A stretch of 64,000 nt of DNA from Hypericum androsaemum (GCA_963995505.1 OZ023186.1:5766001-5830000), one strand, 5' to 3'; positions 47,709 to 59,508 are shown, counted from the stretch's first letter. Numbers and translations are program-made. Notes: generated by a model from the letters alone, not told the origin.

Positions 47709-48599
47709 ATCTATCACCTATCAAGCAAATTAACTAAGTCAAATGCAAAAAATAAAGCAATCACCCACTGTAAGCTGTAACGAAAGCACACTGTAAGCTA
47801 TAACTAAAGAAGATAATAAATAAATGAAAGCAAGCACACTGAACTAAAGCAAGAACCCACTGTAACTAAAGCACACTGTAACCCATCCATAAAGCAATCA
47901 CACTCGTAGAAATAGAACAAGTACAATCATCTTCAATTAAATAAAAGAACAATTTGGAGCATTTCCACCAACTGTGAGTTGCTTGCTTAATCTTGAAGAC
48001 CTACAGCCAAAATCAGAAAAGGCGAGTTCACGGAAACAAGCATATTACAGCTATTGAAGCAATCAGATATCGAAGAACTCCATCGAACATTTAAGGTCAT
48101 ACAAGACACATTAATATCAGATTCAGGTGGCATCAAACTTAATAGAGATCCAACAGTAACATACCCTCTTCGTCTAACCTTCAAAAAATTAAAATTAACT
48201 CAGAAACCAAAACAACAAACAAATTCTCAATCCAAGTAAAAGGGTAAAAAGCTGAAGTATCAATGGTAGAAGCTAGATTCTCTTACCAACCCCAGGTAGA
48301 ACCCCAATCAACGAAATGACGAGAACGACGCAGCGCCCGACCGGAGACCTAGAATTTTTTATTTCGGGGTTGATAGAGTTTGCGGCAAGGGGTTGAAGCT
48401 CTCGAGAGTTTCTTGAGATTGCTGCTTATTTCTTAGTTTTGGAGGAAAATTTTGGTTTCTCGACAATTTTCCCCCCTTTTTAAAGTTCCTGTACGAACCG
48501 CTCCTGACCGGTCGAGACGAGGGTATAAATTACCCGGTCCGACCAAATTTAGAGCGGTTAATACGCCACCCGTCTCAAAGGCAAAAAACGACCCGTTGT

Positions 48600-48881
48600 T
48601 GTTGGGATGGCGAGAAATAGGAAAGACTTATTTCCTATTCCTATTCCTATTCTGACTAGATTCTGGACTCCTAATTAGACCTAGATAGGTTACTTGTACA
48701 CCAAGGGTTTGTCTCTATATAAAGACATGTTATCTTAAGGTTTTGTATAGCTTTGTGACTCGGATCCATCAATAAAAGTTCTCCTTTCTCACCGTGGACG
48801 TAGGCATTAGGCCGAACCACGTAATTCTCTTGTTCCGTGTTCTTTGTCCGATCTTGTTCTCTAGTTGCTGAATTCATAACA
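48600..48881 (+). repeat. 5' LTR of the young Copia element
   Basis: 282 bp, TGTTGGG...ATAACA, TATA-like CTCTATATAAAGAC near 48713 and AATAAAAG near 48772. Confidence 0.95.
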
Positions 48882-48907
48882 AGTGGTGTCAGAGCTAAGG
48901 TTGGAGG

Positions 48908-49141
48908 ATGTCGGATCACAGCGCGAAGTTTGCTCTTGTGAAGTTCGATGGTTCGTTGAATTTTGGGTTATGGCAAAGGCGTGTCAGGGATCTCCTCGTG
49001 CAGCAAGGGATGGTTATCGCGCTCTCGGAGAAGAGGTCTGAGAAGATGGAGGAGCAAGAGTGGGAAGAGTTGGAGGCCAAGGCGGTAGCGAAGATTCGCT
49101 TGTGCTTGGCGGATGATGAGGAGCCACCAGCTGGGTTGTGA
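48908..49141 (+). pseudogene. Gag N-terminal remnant
   Basis: 77 codons: MSDHSAKFALVKFDGSLNFG then LWQRRVRDLLVQQGM, the usual Copia gag start, ending in TGA at LADDEEPPAGL. Downstream, 49141-49460 in another frame keeps words of a knuckle linker (NQDNEEGSTSTA) and the pre-integrase region (LFSLGTLDYNSDSYKG). The rest of the polyprotein is gone. Confidence 0.75.
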
Positions 49142-50271
49142 AAGAGGATCCAGGTCAGAGTCAAAGAAGTTCAATGGAAGTGGTTTCAAGTGCGGAGAAG
49201 GGCACATGAAGGGGACTATCCAGGACGAACTGGGAATCAAGACAACGAGGAGGGATCGACATCCACAGCCATGGCCACATATTCAGACGGGTCGGATGGT
49301 GACTGGCTTTCTGTCTTATCAAGTCCAATGCATCCTGGTAATCTCTTTTCATTAGGGACCTTGGATTATAACAGTGATAGTTATAAAGGTATGCTAATGA
49401 AGGTGGAGAAGGATGCGATGGTAGGGATGAAGGGTGAAAGAAAATACCTACAGGTTAGTGGGGAACATTATTGTAGGTGGAGTCATATCAATGGGTCTGA
49501 TGAAGTGGAAAAAAGCTCAGGTCATATGAGGTTGGTTCGTATGAGGGAGCAAAGGCTTGACATGGATGGTTTGAGTGTAGTTGGGATTCGCGGAGACATG
49601 GATAGCAAGCTATGGTTGTTTCGTGGAGGCATGGTTGGCAAGGAGCCATGGTTGTCTCGGAGAAGCATTGTTAGCTGGGCCCTGCTATGGTTGTCTAAAG
49701 GGACGTGCACGTCAAAGGTGTTGGGTAGGTTTGGCATTGGGCATGCGAAGCCATTGGTGACACCACGGGCGAATTGGGTATCTCACTCAAGGCCGAACAG
49801 TAGAGTTCGAAGCATGTCGAGGGTTCTACTTGGTAGAACAAAAGGTTGCCCTTTGTATGCTATGGCACAGCACTGGTATGAGGCAAGAAGGTCCAGCAGA
49901 GAAGCAGTTCGAGGTTGCGGAGCATGGGGCTGACCGGAGAATAGAGGACGCGTCTATTGGTCGCAAGGTTGCTTCAGGAGGTGGACTTGCTAGTTGGGGT
50001 TCAATAGAGATTGGAGGAAATAGGCCAAGCAAGCTCAGAAGCTCGAGTTTGGGGGCTGGCTCCAAGTGATTGAACAAAAGGTGAAGAGAAAGTTGAGATG
50101 GTCTTATTGATGCAGTTATCTATGGTCCGAGATGGAGTCGGTGGAGTTTGATTGGTTTTGCAAGATCTCATGGTTCTTCATGGGGCGGTATTTTGTCAAG
50201 GTGGAGTTTGTTGAAGTTCGGGTGGAGATTCATGGTTCTTCCACGAGATGATTTCTCGCCAAGGTGGAGAT

Positions 50272-50553
50272 TGTTGGGATGGCGAGAAATAGGAAAAACT
50301 TATTTCCTATTCCTATTCCTATTCTGACTAGATTCTGGACTCCTAATTAGACCTAGATAGGTTACTTGTACACCAAGGGTTTGTCTCTATATAAAGACAT
50401 GTTATCTTAAGGTTTTGTATAGCTTTGTGACTCGGATCCATCAATAAAAGTTCTCCTTTCTCACCGTGGACGTAGGCATTAGGCCGAACCACGTAATTCT
50501 CTTGTTCCGTGTTCTTTGTGCGATCTTGTTCTCTAGTTGCTGAATTCATAACA
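50272..50553 (+). repeat. 3' LTR of the young Copia element
   Basis: Same length and boundaries as the 5' LTR, preceded by a purine tract. Confidence 0.95.
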
Positions 50554-50620
50554 GTTGTGACTACCGATTCATGGTCCGACTGGTTGAACCACCGGTCGGA
50601 CCACATTTTTTAAAACCATG

Positions 50621-52166
50621 CTTTTTTCCACCAAAAAAAAATATAATTCTACTTTTTCAGAAAAAAGTTTGACTTTTTACAAATTTATGTGTACGTGCCT
50701 GCAAATGCCCATGTATATTTATCTAGTTGCAGACCTAGGAGAATAGCTGCATGAACACCACCCACCAGGTTCATTTGCCAGAAGCATTGTGACTTTGGTT
50801 TGGTTTTTGTTTTCTGTTTAGTATTTTTATTTTTTGTAATCTATTTTATTAATGTTAGGTTTCGCGCCACCATTAAAAAAAATTAGAGCAATAGAAGATG
50901 TGTCATGTCCAAGGTTGTCAAAATCGGGATCCCACTAAAAATTGTTTGGGCATAAAGAAAGCGTAGATCGTAGAATCGTAACACGGATAGTAAGATCCAC
51001 CAAATAGACAAAATTATAGAAATGACTAAGATTAATAACCTTTCCATAAACTTTTTTCACTAATGGCCATTTTCCTTCATAAATTTACACACAAAAACCT
51101 AAGTTCAATAGATTTTTTAATGGTAATCCAATACATATCTATAGGTTACATAATGTGGTTTGACGAGCAATAAAGAAAATAAAATAAACATCAAAATTGA
51201 TGTAAAAGAAATAAGTGGCAAAAAATTGGTAGGATGAAAATATGGATTTAAATGACTCTAAAACTATTAATTTTAGAGATATTAATTAATATAAATTTGA
51301 TTATTAATTTTCAGGATCAACAATTTCCAATCGTGTCATTTTAAGCATTTTAGTTGATCAATAGTTATCCGAATAACAAATATTATTAAAAATATTAAAC
51401 AAAGTATAGTAAATTTTTGTGTTTTGGTCTACACAATAAAAGAAGTATAGTTATCCGGATAACAAATATTATTAAAATATTAAATAAAGGATAACCCCTT
51501 ATCCTTCTCTCTCTTCTAGAAGCGTTGAGAAACATTCCACCGCTCCAACTAGTAGATTTCAGGATCTCAGGAGTTATCACTCAGATCTCACCGATCCTGC
51601 TCGACTCCCGATCTTGCACAGGCTCCGACTCGTTTTGCCTATAATGAACCGTAAAATCTTAAGATCCTAAGAATTAACTCTAGATGCTAACAACTTTGTA
51701 TCGGGCAACTGTTCTTGGGCTTGGCCTTGTCAAAAAGGTCACACCCTCTAGGATCTCTAGGTGATAAATCAGTAAATATTTCTTGTATTCTCCGCGTCAA
51801 TTTCTTGATCCCTTTTTTTGGAATAAAGACCGGCCTAATTTAAATGACTTTTGGGCTTGGCCCTGAATGTTGGTAGGAGTCCAAACGCTATTACACATTC
51901 ACTTCGACATTTTATCTAGGAGTGAGCAAAATATCTGTTATTTGTTGTCCGAATTCGAATCTGAATTTTTTTTGAATTCGGATTCGGATAATTATGTATT
52001 CGAATTCGAATTATCTGATATATAAATTTTGGATTCAGATTCGGATAATAAAATTATTAATTCGGATATCCGATTAGTAAAAACTTACCTTTCAGCCCAG
52101 CCCACTCCATAAGCCCACATACTGCAATTCTCAACCCAACCGTTGAACTTAAGAATAGTGAGTAAT
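50621..52166. other. Spacer, partly the old F-box 3' flank
   Basis: 50680-50920 matches the flanks of the other F-box copies (for example GTTGCAGACCTAGGAGAATA, AGAAGATGTGTCATGTCC). 50920-51740 is an AT-rich insertion of unclear type. 51745-51775 again matches the flank near 35795 (GGTCACACCC.CTAGGATCTC). 51917-52080 starts TAGGAGTGAGCA and contains GAATTCGAATTC words, perhaps a hAT-MITE remnant. No gene. Confidence 0.55.
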
Positions 52167-54187
52167 CTATGGTGGTAGAACAAGCTCAACCCTCGAACTT
52201 AAGTTTCTAACACACTCTTTAGCCACCGACACGCTTTCGCTATAGCAACTGGTCTGATAAAAACGGGTCCCAATGAGAACACGACAATCAATCATAATCT
52301 TGTCCAGGTTCATGGCGTTCTCAATCACGTACTGAACAAATCTAGTATCCGCGTCATCTCCAAAAATTCCGACGAATTCAAACTCTTTTAGGTGCTGATG
52401 CAGACCCGTTCCAAGATCCATTGCTTCTCTCAGCTTTAAAGACGGTGGTAAAGAACAAATCCCTCGTTTCTGAAATGAAGAAGCAATGGTGACTTTCAAT
52501 CAGTAGAACACTCGAAAACTGTTGGTTCACAACAAAATTATCAAATCCGAGTGCAACGTGATATATTGTAAATATATACAATTTTTGAGTGATAATTTGC
52601 ACATGTTATATTTGCATCTACAACTAGGTGGTTCTAAGGCCAACAAGTCCGAATTCCTTAAGTTTCACCTGCAACAGGCACATTATAGGCATAATGATTG
52701 GTAAGTAGAGAGTAGAAATTCGAACAATTTACTTTGAGATTCATAATTACCTTGAGAACAAATTTTCTCAAAAGCGGAGATGATTCGATCCATGAAGTTA
52801 AGCAAATGGATCTTTCATTGCTTCTAGTAAATGCAATAGCAATTGTCAGCTACTTGAGATTGCTCAACACATGCCATTTTAAGTCCTGAACAATTGAAAG
52901 CCAAACATGTAAAACTTTACAGCATCATTTACATAATGAACAACAAAACACGAAATGACTTACTTGAACGTCGATCCAGCCACAGTGCACAGTCAATGAA
53001 AGGGTCTCTATTTGAGAAAGATGGCCTGCAAACAAATGCAGGTTGCATACCAAAAAGCTGTAAAAACCATTTCCCACGAACATCTCAGTAAGTTGCGGCG
53101 CGCTCTTAAGGAGCACACTTGTCTTTGAACCAGCAAAGTACTTGAACGACTTGAGATTCGGTGCCAAAATCTTAAATTTTTTTAAATAGTAGCAATATTG
53201 TATGTCCAACAACTTCAACCGAGCATGACCGTCTACTTTGAGGCGAGAGTATCCGAAGGTAGAACACAAACTGATTCAAGGAAAGGACAGTATTTCAAGA
53301 ACTGTTTGATATGCTCACCGGTCACTTTGACAGCGGAGAGCCATAAGCGAAGTGCAACCAGACATGCCACTGTCTCGCGATCTCAATTTCTTGGGAAAGT
53401 GGTGCATTTTTTCAGGATCCAAACCATGAAAGCAGGAAAAGTCCAACTCAAACTTTTTAACTTTGTTTGCCATTGCAAATCGGATCCATTTTTAAATTTG
53501 GTACTCATTTCGGTTGTCTAGGGGAAAACAAATATTGAATTCATCTAGTGTTTGCCCTTGATACCAATCGAGAAACTTGTTCACCGCACAAATGAACTTG
53601 GCCTCTTCAATAGCACGCAATTCCTTGAATGTCTGATGAGACCATTCCGTGTAATTCTTAACAAATTTCAATCTCAATGGTACTAATTTGGGAAGAGGAG
53701 CCCATCGGCGCGAAAGAGTGCTACATTTTACAGATTCTTGTGCGGTAAAAAACGAGAGAATGAAAATAAGGATGTCATCCGGTAACTTACTAAACATATC
53801 ATCCCCTCCGATGCAGCCTTCCGTCTGGATCAGAGCATGAACAATTAGAACAAGTTTTTCACCGGCGGATTGAACAAATATCTATATGCATAGCAGCAGA
53901 CAATCTGATAAAATGTACTCTAGTGAACTATGCTCTGGGGCCCCCTAATAATTTAGAAAAACATACTAGGCAGGCAAAGACTTCGGCTTTTCTAAGGATT
54001 AAACAGTAAAAAATAGATAATTGATGAATTATGGTCAAGCGAACTGTTACCAGATGGTAGCTATTTCATGAAACAGATCATAATTGCTTAGGGAAGGCAT
54101 GGTGAATTAAATTAAAGGATGTACCTTTGGTAGCTTCTTCCTCTTCTTCCGCGGGCGTACAGGGCAATCATTTTCCAGAGTCCTCAT
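52167..54187 (-). pseudogene. F-box/FBD pseudogene, complete exon structure
   Basis: Four exons on the minus strand: 54187-54125 (MRTLENDCPVRPRKKRKKLPK, basic leader), 53824-52964 (F-box MFSKLPDDILIFILSFFTAQ and LRR part), 52885-52751 and 52469-52167 (FBD: HLKEFEFVGIFGDDADTRFV, LDKIMIDCR). Splice sites look sound. Lesions: TAA at 53492-53494 (YQI-stop-KWIRFAM), a frameshift near 53340 and a TAG in the third exon (NLK-stop-LTI). It was an SCF receptor-type gene, now probably dead. It shows what the ancestral 5' exon of the cluster looked like. Confidence 0.85.
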
Positions 54188-54758
54188 CACTAGGATTGAA
54201 TTGAATTAGGGTTTCAATGTATTAGGGTTGGGAAATTCTGACGGATTGGAGGCATCTATATGCTAAGAATCTTATTCATATTTTTTTGGCGGAAAGAATC
54301 CTATTTATCTAGAGAAAAGAAAGGCAAATTGAATAATGTTGAGGCCCATTGGGCCTGTCAGTATGACCACGAGCCCAATTAAAAGTTTTGTCAATCTCCT
54401 GTTAAGCTAGTTCTTGTGGCCAGTTTGGATTAGGGAATTGGTGCGGATGATGGTTGCCTTGGTGGGTATCTGAGTTTAGTTTCAAGTTTGATACTTTTAT
54501 TTGGTTAATGAATAATAGTTGAGAAAAGAAATATATATTTTTCCCTTTTTTGTTAGTTATTTTCGAAACCGTAGAAATTTTATCCAAACCGAAGAGATAT
54601 ACCATGATACAGAAGTTGCTCGTATAATTTTATTAGATATCTGTAGCTCAAAACAGAAAAATCTTATCAATTAGTTCCCTTTCAAAAAAGATCCCATCCC
54701 TACCAATTATCCTTCTCACTCCAAGTCAAATATTGTTTCACAAAATCCTCGCTAGCTA
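54188..54758. other. Spacer upstream of the F-box pseudogene
   Basis: Promoter-side sequence of the preceding gene. Nothing else recognised. Confidence 0.4.
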
Positions 54759-54766
54759 ATGTTTAG

Positions 54767-54916
54767 CAGGGTTTTTAAAAACGACCTGCAGGCCGGTCCG
54801 GGATTTGTCCCGTCTTTCAGGTCGATCAGTCAGACCAATTTCTTGGTACGTTCATCTGCCCGATTTGTTGTCTGATTGGTCGGACCGTCAATCAGACTAC
54901 ATTTTTAAAAACTTTG
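54767..54916. mobile_element. hAT-type MITE, 150 bp
   Basis: Ends CAGGGTTTTTAAAAAC and TTTTTAAAAACTTTG (inverted), with perfect 8-bp target duplications ATGTTTAG (54759-54766, 54917-54924). It shares inner words (GGCCGGTCCGGGATTT, TCGACC/TCGATC) with the ends of the hAT element at 44740-50620, so it is likely a deletion relative. Confidence 0.9.
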
Positions 54917-54924
54917 ATGTTTAG

Positions 54925-55138
54925 AACAATTAATCCAAGTTCGAGTTGAAAACAACTAGTTTATCTCCCAACAAATACCAAGGGAAACGAACCCTACTAT
55001 ACCCCAATCCAATTCTTCTTCTTTTTATTCAAACCATGCTACCCAATTATATACACCAAAACCTGAACAATAATATTAAGGAGTTTCCTCTCGACAAAAC
55101 CACCATCTCCCATTCACCAAAAAATGCCTCCAAGAAAC
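54925..55138 (+). other. Unassigned sequence left of the Copia element
   Basis: Open from about 54946, with a second ATG near 55038 (MLPNYIHQNLNNNIKEFPLD). It lies where the 5' part of the disrupted OVATE gene would be expected, but I cannot match it to the OVATE N-terminus. Left open. Confidence 0.25.
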
Positions 55139-55711
55139 GATCTATGTTCGGGGGCTACCAAGCCAGGAGAGATTTCTCTATCTTCGCACTCTTGAGCTTC
55201 ACTTGCTCTTACGATAAAAGTCACACTCTTGGCACCCACTCTCACTTTGGGTTCTCATCTTGTCTCTCTTTAGGCTACCCACACATTTTGAGAGCTCTCT
55301 CTCTAGGCAAAACCTTTCACTAGGGTTCTACACACATTCTAGGAGGCTACAAATGCTATTTATAGAGCCACAAAATCTAGGAAGGAAATGGGGCTCGGAG
55401 GGGCAAAACTGTTCGATAGGGGCAAAAAATGTGCCTTTCTTGGCGCCCGTCGGGTCCGAGAGCATTTCCAAAGGAGGCGGCCACCGGGTTTCGGACGACC
55501 GCCGGGTCTCCAGCCTCTTCTTGCCTTCACTTCTTCGTCTCGCATCCCAACCTTTGTTTCTCGATCCGATTGATCCCCCGAGCATCCCCGGGCATCGAAT
55601 CCAATCCGTTCATCTCTCGAACCATCCTCGAGGCTCTTCACTCGAGCCATCCTTAAGGCCTTCACTCGATCAATTGAATACTCCACTCGCACTTAAACTT
55701 CATACCCAACA
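55139..55711 (-). repeat. Truncated 3' LTR
   Basis: Matches 58737-59291 from GATCTATGT to the terminal CCCAACA/CCAACA. Next to it lies a purine tract (minus AGGTGGGAAAT). The outer end is lost, so there is no target duplication on this side. Confidence 0.8.
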
Positions 55712-55729
55712 ATTTCCCACCTGGCGACT

Positions 55730-56220
55730 GACCTCTACACAAGTCACCCGTCACTAGGCGACCATCTTCTCCACTTGGCAATCTCCCACCCGGAGACTCA
55801 CCATATAATCAATCACCCATCACTAGGCAATCTTCAACACTTGTCAATCTCCCACCCAGAGACTAACCACATTCACGAACCACCCGTCACTAGGTGATTC
55901 TCATCACTTGGCAATCTCCCACCTGGAGACTAACCACAACATGAACCACCCATCACTAGGTGATTCTCATCACTTGGCAATCTCCCACCCAGAGACTAAT
56001 CACAACACGAACCACCCGTCACTAAGCGATTCTCATCACTTATCACTATTCACTTGATGACCATCTTCACTGCTTCGCAACTTGTCACCATTCACTTGAT
56101 GACCTTTTTTACTTTGTTGCTTGTCACCCTACACTAGGTAACCTCCTTCACTTTGCACTTGTCACCCGTCACTAGGTGACCATCTTCACCAATGGGTACT
56201 CATCACCCGTTACTAAATGA
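55730..56220. repeat. 66-67-bp tandem repeat inside the Copia element
   Basis: Units beginning CAATCTCCCACCC.GAGACT and containing CACCCGTCACTAGGTGATTC recur at 55779, 55845, 55912 and 55978, with decayed copies to 56220. Lies between the polypurine tract and the remaining coding scraps. Confidence 0.9.
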
Positions 56221-56248
56221 CCTTCCCAATCGGCACTTTAGCCTCTTC

Positions 56249-58433
56249 TCATCTCTTCACAAAGCTAGTTGAAGCCAAGCATAGCTCTAACTTCTCCAAG
56301 TCCACCTCCTTGGTCATCTCTCTTACAAGACCACCTCTTCTCTCAAGGTAGTTTGATGCCACATCTGCATCAATATATCTTACCACTTTAACTTTTTTGA
56401 ATTCATCACTTAGGCCATTTCTACAAAGCTTGTCAAGTGGACGGGCACCCACTTCTTTTCTTCTCACGTTGCTTTCCAGGATTCCTCAAAAGCCTTCTCT
56501 CTACTCCCATCGGATCTGCTATCACTGGTCTTGTACGCCCCTTTGCATACCTCACACAACCACCCGATAAAGCACCTGGAGTCTTCTGCTTATGAGCCCT
56601 CTCCTTACAATACTTGTTCTCCTTTTCCACACGCTCAATTCTTCTAGCCTCTCGATTATGACATGTCTTGCCACTATAGAGTTTGACTAGTTCCTAAGTC
56701 TCGTTGGCACTCAACGACTCTATCTTATCACTCTTTGCAAGCATCTTCTTATGCACAAACTCACCCTGCTGTACCCCTGCATAATCTCCTGGCTCACCAC
56801 CTATCATCAAGAGATATTAGTTGGCGGGCGAGAATCCCTATGATGAACCACCTTCACTTGTAGAACTCCGCTGCAAAACTACAGGCAGTGGAGAACTTAG
56901 TTTTGCCTTCTCCTTTCCGGCCTCCTGGCCACACAATACCTTCTTGCTTCCACCCGAGTTCGAAGTGTCTAGCTTGACCATCTCAAAGCTAGAACCTACA
57001 TCACCAGACACACTCCCCTTGTCCTCGAACTTTTGGAGCTTGTACTCTCCGTCATTTTCTGATCTCAAGCACTCCCTAAGATCCTTCTCATCAATGGAGG
57101 TCCTGTAGCACAACGAACCACCCAAAGATGCCACCGGTGCTGGTCCCATCTCATCACTTTAGACCAATTCAAACTTCTCATCCTTCCGGGAAATACCACC
57201 TCTTGAAAAGCTCACTCTCTTCCATTCTCCAAGACCACAATGCTTACAAACACCCACCTCCACTGTCTCCAAGCTTGGTAGTTTCCCTCTTGAACAAAGC
57301 ACCTTCATCCTCTTCTCACTCACGTGGCCACCATGCCACTCACGGGTATTCTTCATCGCATACAACGTCCCCTCCTTCGCTCCTCGAGCCACCACTATGG
57401 CTCCATTGGTAATTTTTCATGACCCTCGGTCAAAGATCACACCATAAGTTTCCTCATCCAAGTACCCCACGAATAGCAAATTCCTCTTTAACTAAAGAAC
57501 ATGCTTCACACCCTTTATTTGCAACAACAATCCATTAGGGGTCTTGACTCGCACCTCTCCCATGCCCACAACTTGCAAAGTCTCATCATTCGCTAGACGA
57601 ACCTTGCAAAGTCACCTAAGACATACTTCTCCATCATCCTCGTATCACCACAAGAATGGAATGAGGCTCCCGAATCAAATACCCACGCCTCTAATGGACT
57701 CCACTCACTTAAGACCAAGACATCTCCATGGTCTTCCGTCGTTACATTGGTCGACTCGTCCTCCCTCATTGGTGCCGTACACGGATCTTGGAAGTGACCA
57801 TATTGTTCACACTTCCAACACTGCACCGAGCTCAAATTCTTCTTTGATCCACCCCTCGGTCTAGATTTTGACCTACCCTGGTCCTTCCTCCCTTTCGACT
57901 CGTACTTTTCTCATTGCCCACACTCAAAGTTATACTCGAGGCTACTCTGAATTCTCTTCTTCGAATCTCCTCACTCATGATCAAATCCCTCACTTCATCT
58001 AGCTTAAGTGTCACCTTCCCCGTTGAGACACTCACTGCCGTGACCGTACATTCCAACTATCAGGTAAGGAACTTAGTAAAATTAGGGCTTGTACCTCATC
58101 GTCGAAGTCAATCTTCACCGAGCTCAATTGGGCAATCGTCGCATTGAACTCATTCAAGTGCTTGGCCACCATATCAGTCTCTGCCATCTTAAGGTTGAAG
58201 AGCTTTCTCATCAAATGAACCTTGTTGGCTGTCGAGGGCTTCTTATACATCTCGGACAACATCGATAGCATCTCCTTCATGGTCTTTGACTTGACCGTCT
58301 GGAGAGCCACATTCCTAGACATGTAAAGATGCACTACACTCACGGCCTTGCGGTCTAGGAGCTTCCACTCCTCTTCCTTCATATCATCTGGCTTCTTCTC
58401 ACCAAACGGCAAGTGCAAATCTTTCTTGTACAA
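56249..58433 (-). pseudogene. Copia polyprotein remnants (gag, knuckle, protease, integrase scraps)
   Basis: 58433-58032: gag (KPDDMKEEEWKLLDRKAVSV, HLMRKLFNLKMAETDMVAKH). A frameshift near 58040 moves gag into 58056-57832 (TLKLDEVRDLIMSEEIRR). 57835-57593: knuckle CWKCEQYGHFQDPC and protease WVFDSGASFHSC. 57395-57159: pre-integrase with GTLYAMKN and C-x2-C. 57149-56838: integrase start (APVASLGGSLCYRTSIDE) joined by deletion to CLRSENDGEY. 56467-56249: a possible RNase H scrap (VVRYIDADVASN). No reverse transcriptase. Confidence 0.8.
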
Positions 58434-58584
58434 GTAATCTTCAATTTTGTGTTCAAAAAAAAGTAATCTTCAATTTGCATCTTCCAAAAGCTGAAATCCA
58501 TGCCGTCGAACTTCTCTACGGGCGACCTCACTTCACCCATCGTGGTTGCTCTCACCACGCCCTAACCCGGGCTCTGATACTAGT

Positions 58585-59291
58585 TGTTGGGAAAAACACC
58601 CACTTCTCGTGGACCCAAGGAACTCAACGAACACACAAGTACACGAGCAAACTACGAGAAGAACGAGCTCACAAACACAAACAAAAAGGAAAGCATAAGG
58701 AGGAACACAATATTTGTTTACCCGGTTCGATCTTCAATGATCTATGTCCAGGGGCTACCAAGCCAGGAGGAATTTTACTATCTTCACACTCTTGAGCTTC
58801 ACTTGCTCTTACAATGAAAGCCACACTCATGGCACCCACTCTCACTTTGGTTTCTCTCCTTTTTTCTCTTTAGGCTACCCACACAATTTGGGAGCTCTCT
58901 CTCTTGGTAAAACATTTAACTAAGGTTCTACACACATTCTAGGAGGTTACAAAGGCTATTTATAGAGCCACAAAATCTAGGGAGGAAATGGGGCTCGTGA
59001 AGGGGCAAAACTATTCGACAGGCGCCAAGATGCGCCTTTCTTGGGCGGCCGCCGAGTCTCCAGCCCCTCCTTGCCTTCGCTTCTTCGTATCGCATCCCGG
59101 CCTCTGTTTCTCGATCCGATTCATCCCCCGAGTGTCCCCGGGCACCGAATCCAATACGATCATCTCTCGGACCGTCTCCGAGGCTCTTCACTTGAGCCAC
59201 TCAACTACTCGTGCTCTTCACTCGAGCCATCCTCAAAGTCTTCACTCGACCAATTGAATGCTCCACTCGCACTCAGGTTCCATATCCAACA
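58585..59291 (-). repeat. 5' LTR
   Basis: 707 bp, bounded by TGTTGGG (plus, 58585) next to the primer-binding site and by TCCAACA at 59291. Confidence 0.85.
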
Positions 59292-59508
59292 CGATGACGC
59301 ATGTAAGGATTTCAAAGATTCCATGATGCAAATGGTTGTTGAGAGGAGGTTGTGTTCCAGGGACGACCTTCAGGAGCTCCTGGACTGCTTCTTGGAGCTG
59401 AATTCTCCCTCTCACCACCGGTTGATCGTCCACGCCTTCACCGAGATCTGGCACGAGGCCGTGATTCCTTCCAAGATTGGTAACTCGGTCGAGAATTTAT
59501 GTCGATGA
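59292..59508 (+). pseudogene. OVATE family protein, C-terminal fragment
   Basis: From the LTR border the frame reads DDACKDFKDSMMQMVVERRL, DDLQELLDCFLELNSPSHHR, LIVHAFTEIWHEAV and ends with TGA. This is a nearly complete OVATE domain (the C-terminal about 65 residues that bind TALE homeodomain proteins and repress transcription). The N-terminal part is missing because the Copia element at 55139-59291 sits in the coding sequence and its outer side is deleted. No start is available, so it is a truncated gene. Confidence 0.85.

Larger units (their letters stand above)
48600..50553 (+). mobile_element. Young internally deleted Copia-type LTR element
   Basis: Two 282-bp LTRs (TGTTGGGATGG...TTCATAACA) differ by eye at only two positions (AAAGAC/AAAAAC and TGTCCG/TGTGCG). 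TSD is GTTGT (48595-48599, 50554-50558). A primer-binding site AGTGGTGTCAGAGCTAAGG follows LTR 1 and a purine tract GGTGGAGAT precedes LTR 2. The interior keeps only a gag start, a knuckle remnant and pre-integrase-like words, so it must have moved with enzymes supplied in trans. Confidence 0.95.
44740..50620 (-). mobile_element. hAT transposon, with a nested LTR element
   Basis: Ends CATGGTTTTAAAAAATGACC and CATTTTTTAAAACCATG are inverted, with further shared words (GACCAGTCGGACC/GGTCGGACC). Flanking 8-mers are CTTTTTTT and CTTTTTTC (one mismatch). The minus strand encodes a broken hAT transposase. Without the nested 1.95-kb insert it is about 3.9 kb. Related short ends are found in the MITE at 54767-54916. 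Confidence 0.8.
55139..59291 (-). mobile_element. Internally deleted Ty1/Copia element inserted in an OVATE-family gene
   Basis: Minus orientation. Complete 5' LTR 58585-59291 (TGTTGGATATGG...CCCAACA), with primer-binding site TATCAGAGCCCGGGTT next to it (minus, about 58560-58580). The 3' LTR 55139-55711 has lost about 150 bp at its outer end. Inside are gag, knuckle, protease motif, pre-integrase and scraps of integrase and RNase H; reverse transcriptase is missing. A 66-bp tandem repeat lies just inside the 3' LTR. Confidence 0.85.

Noticed and set aside
49190..49933. 247-codon open frame in the young Copia element
   Set aside because: Only its first part recalls gag/pre-integrase words; the rest is out-of-frame remnant sequence, so it is not a functional protein.
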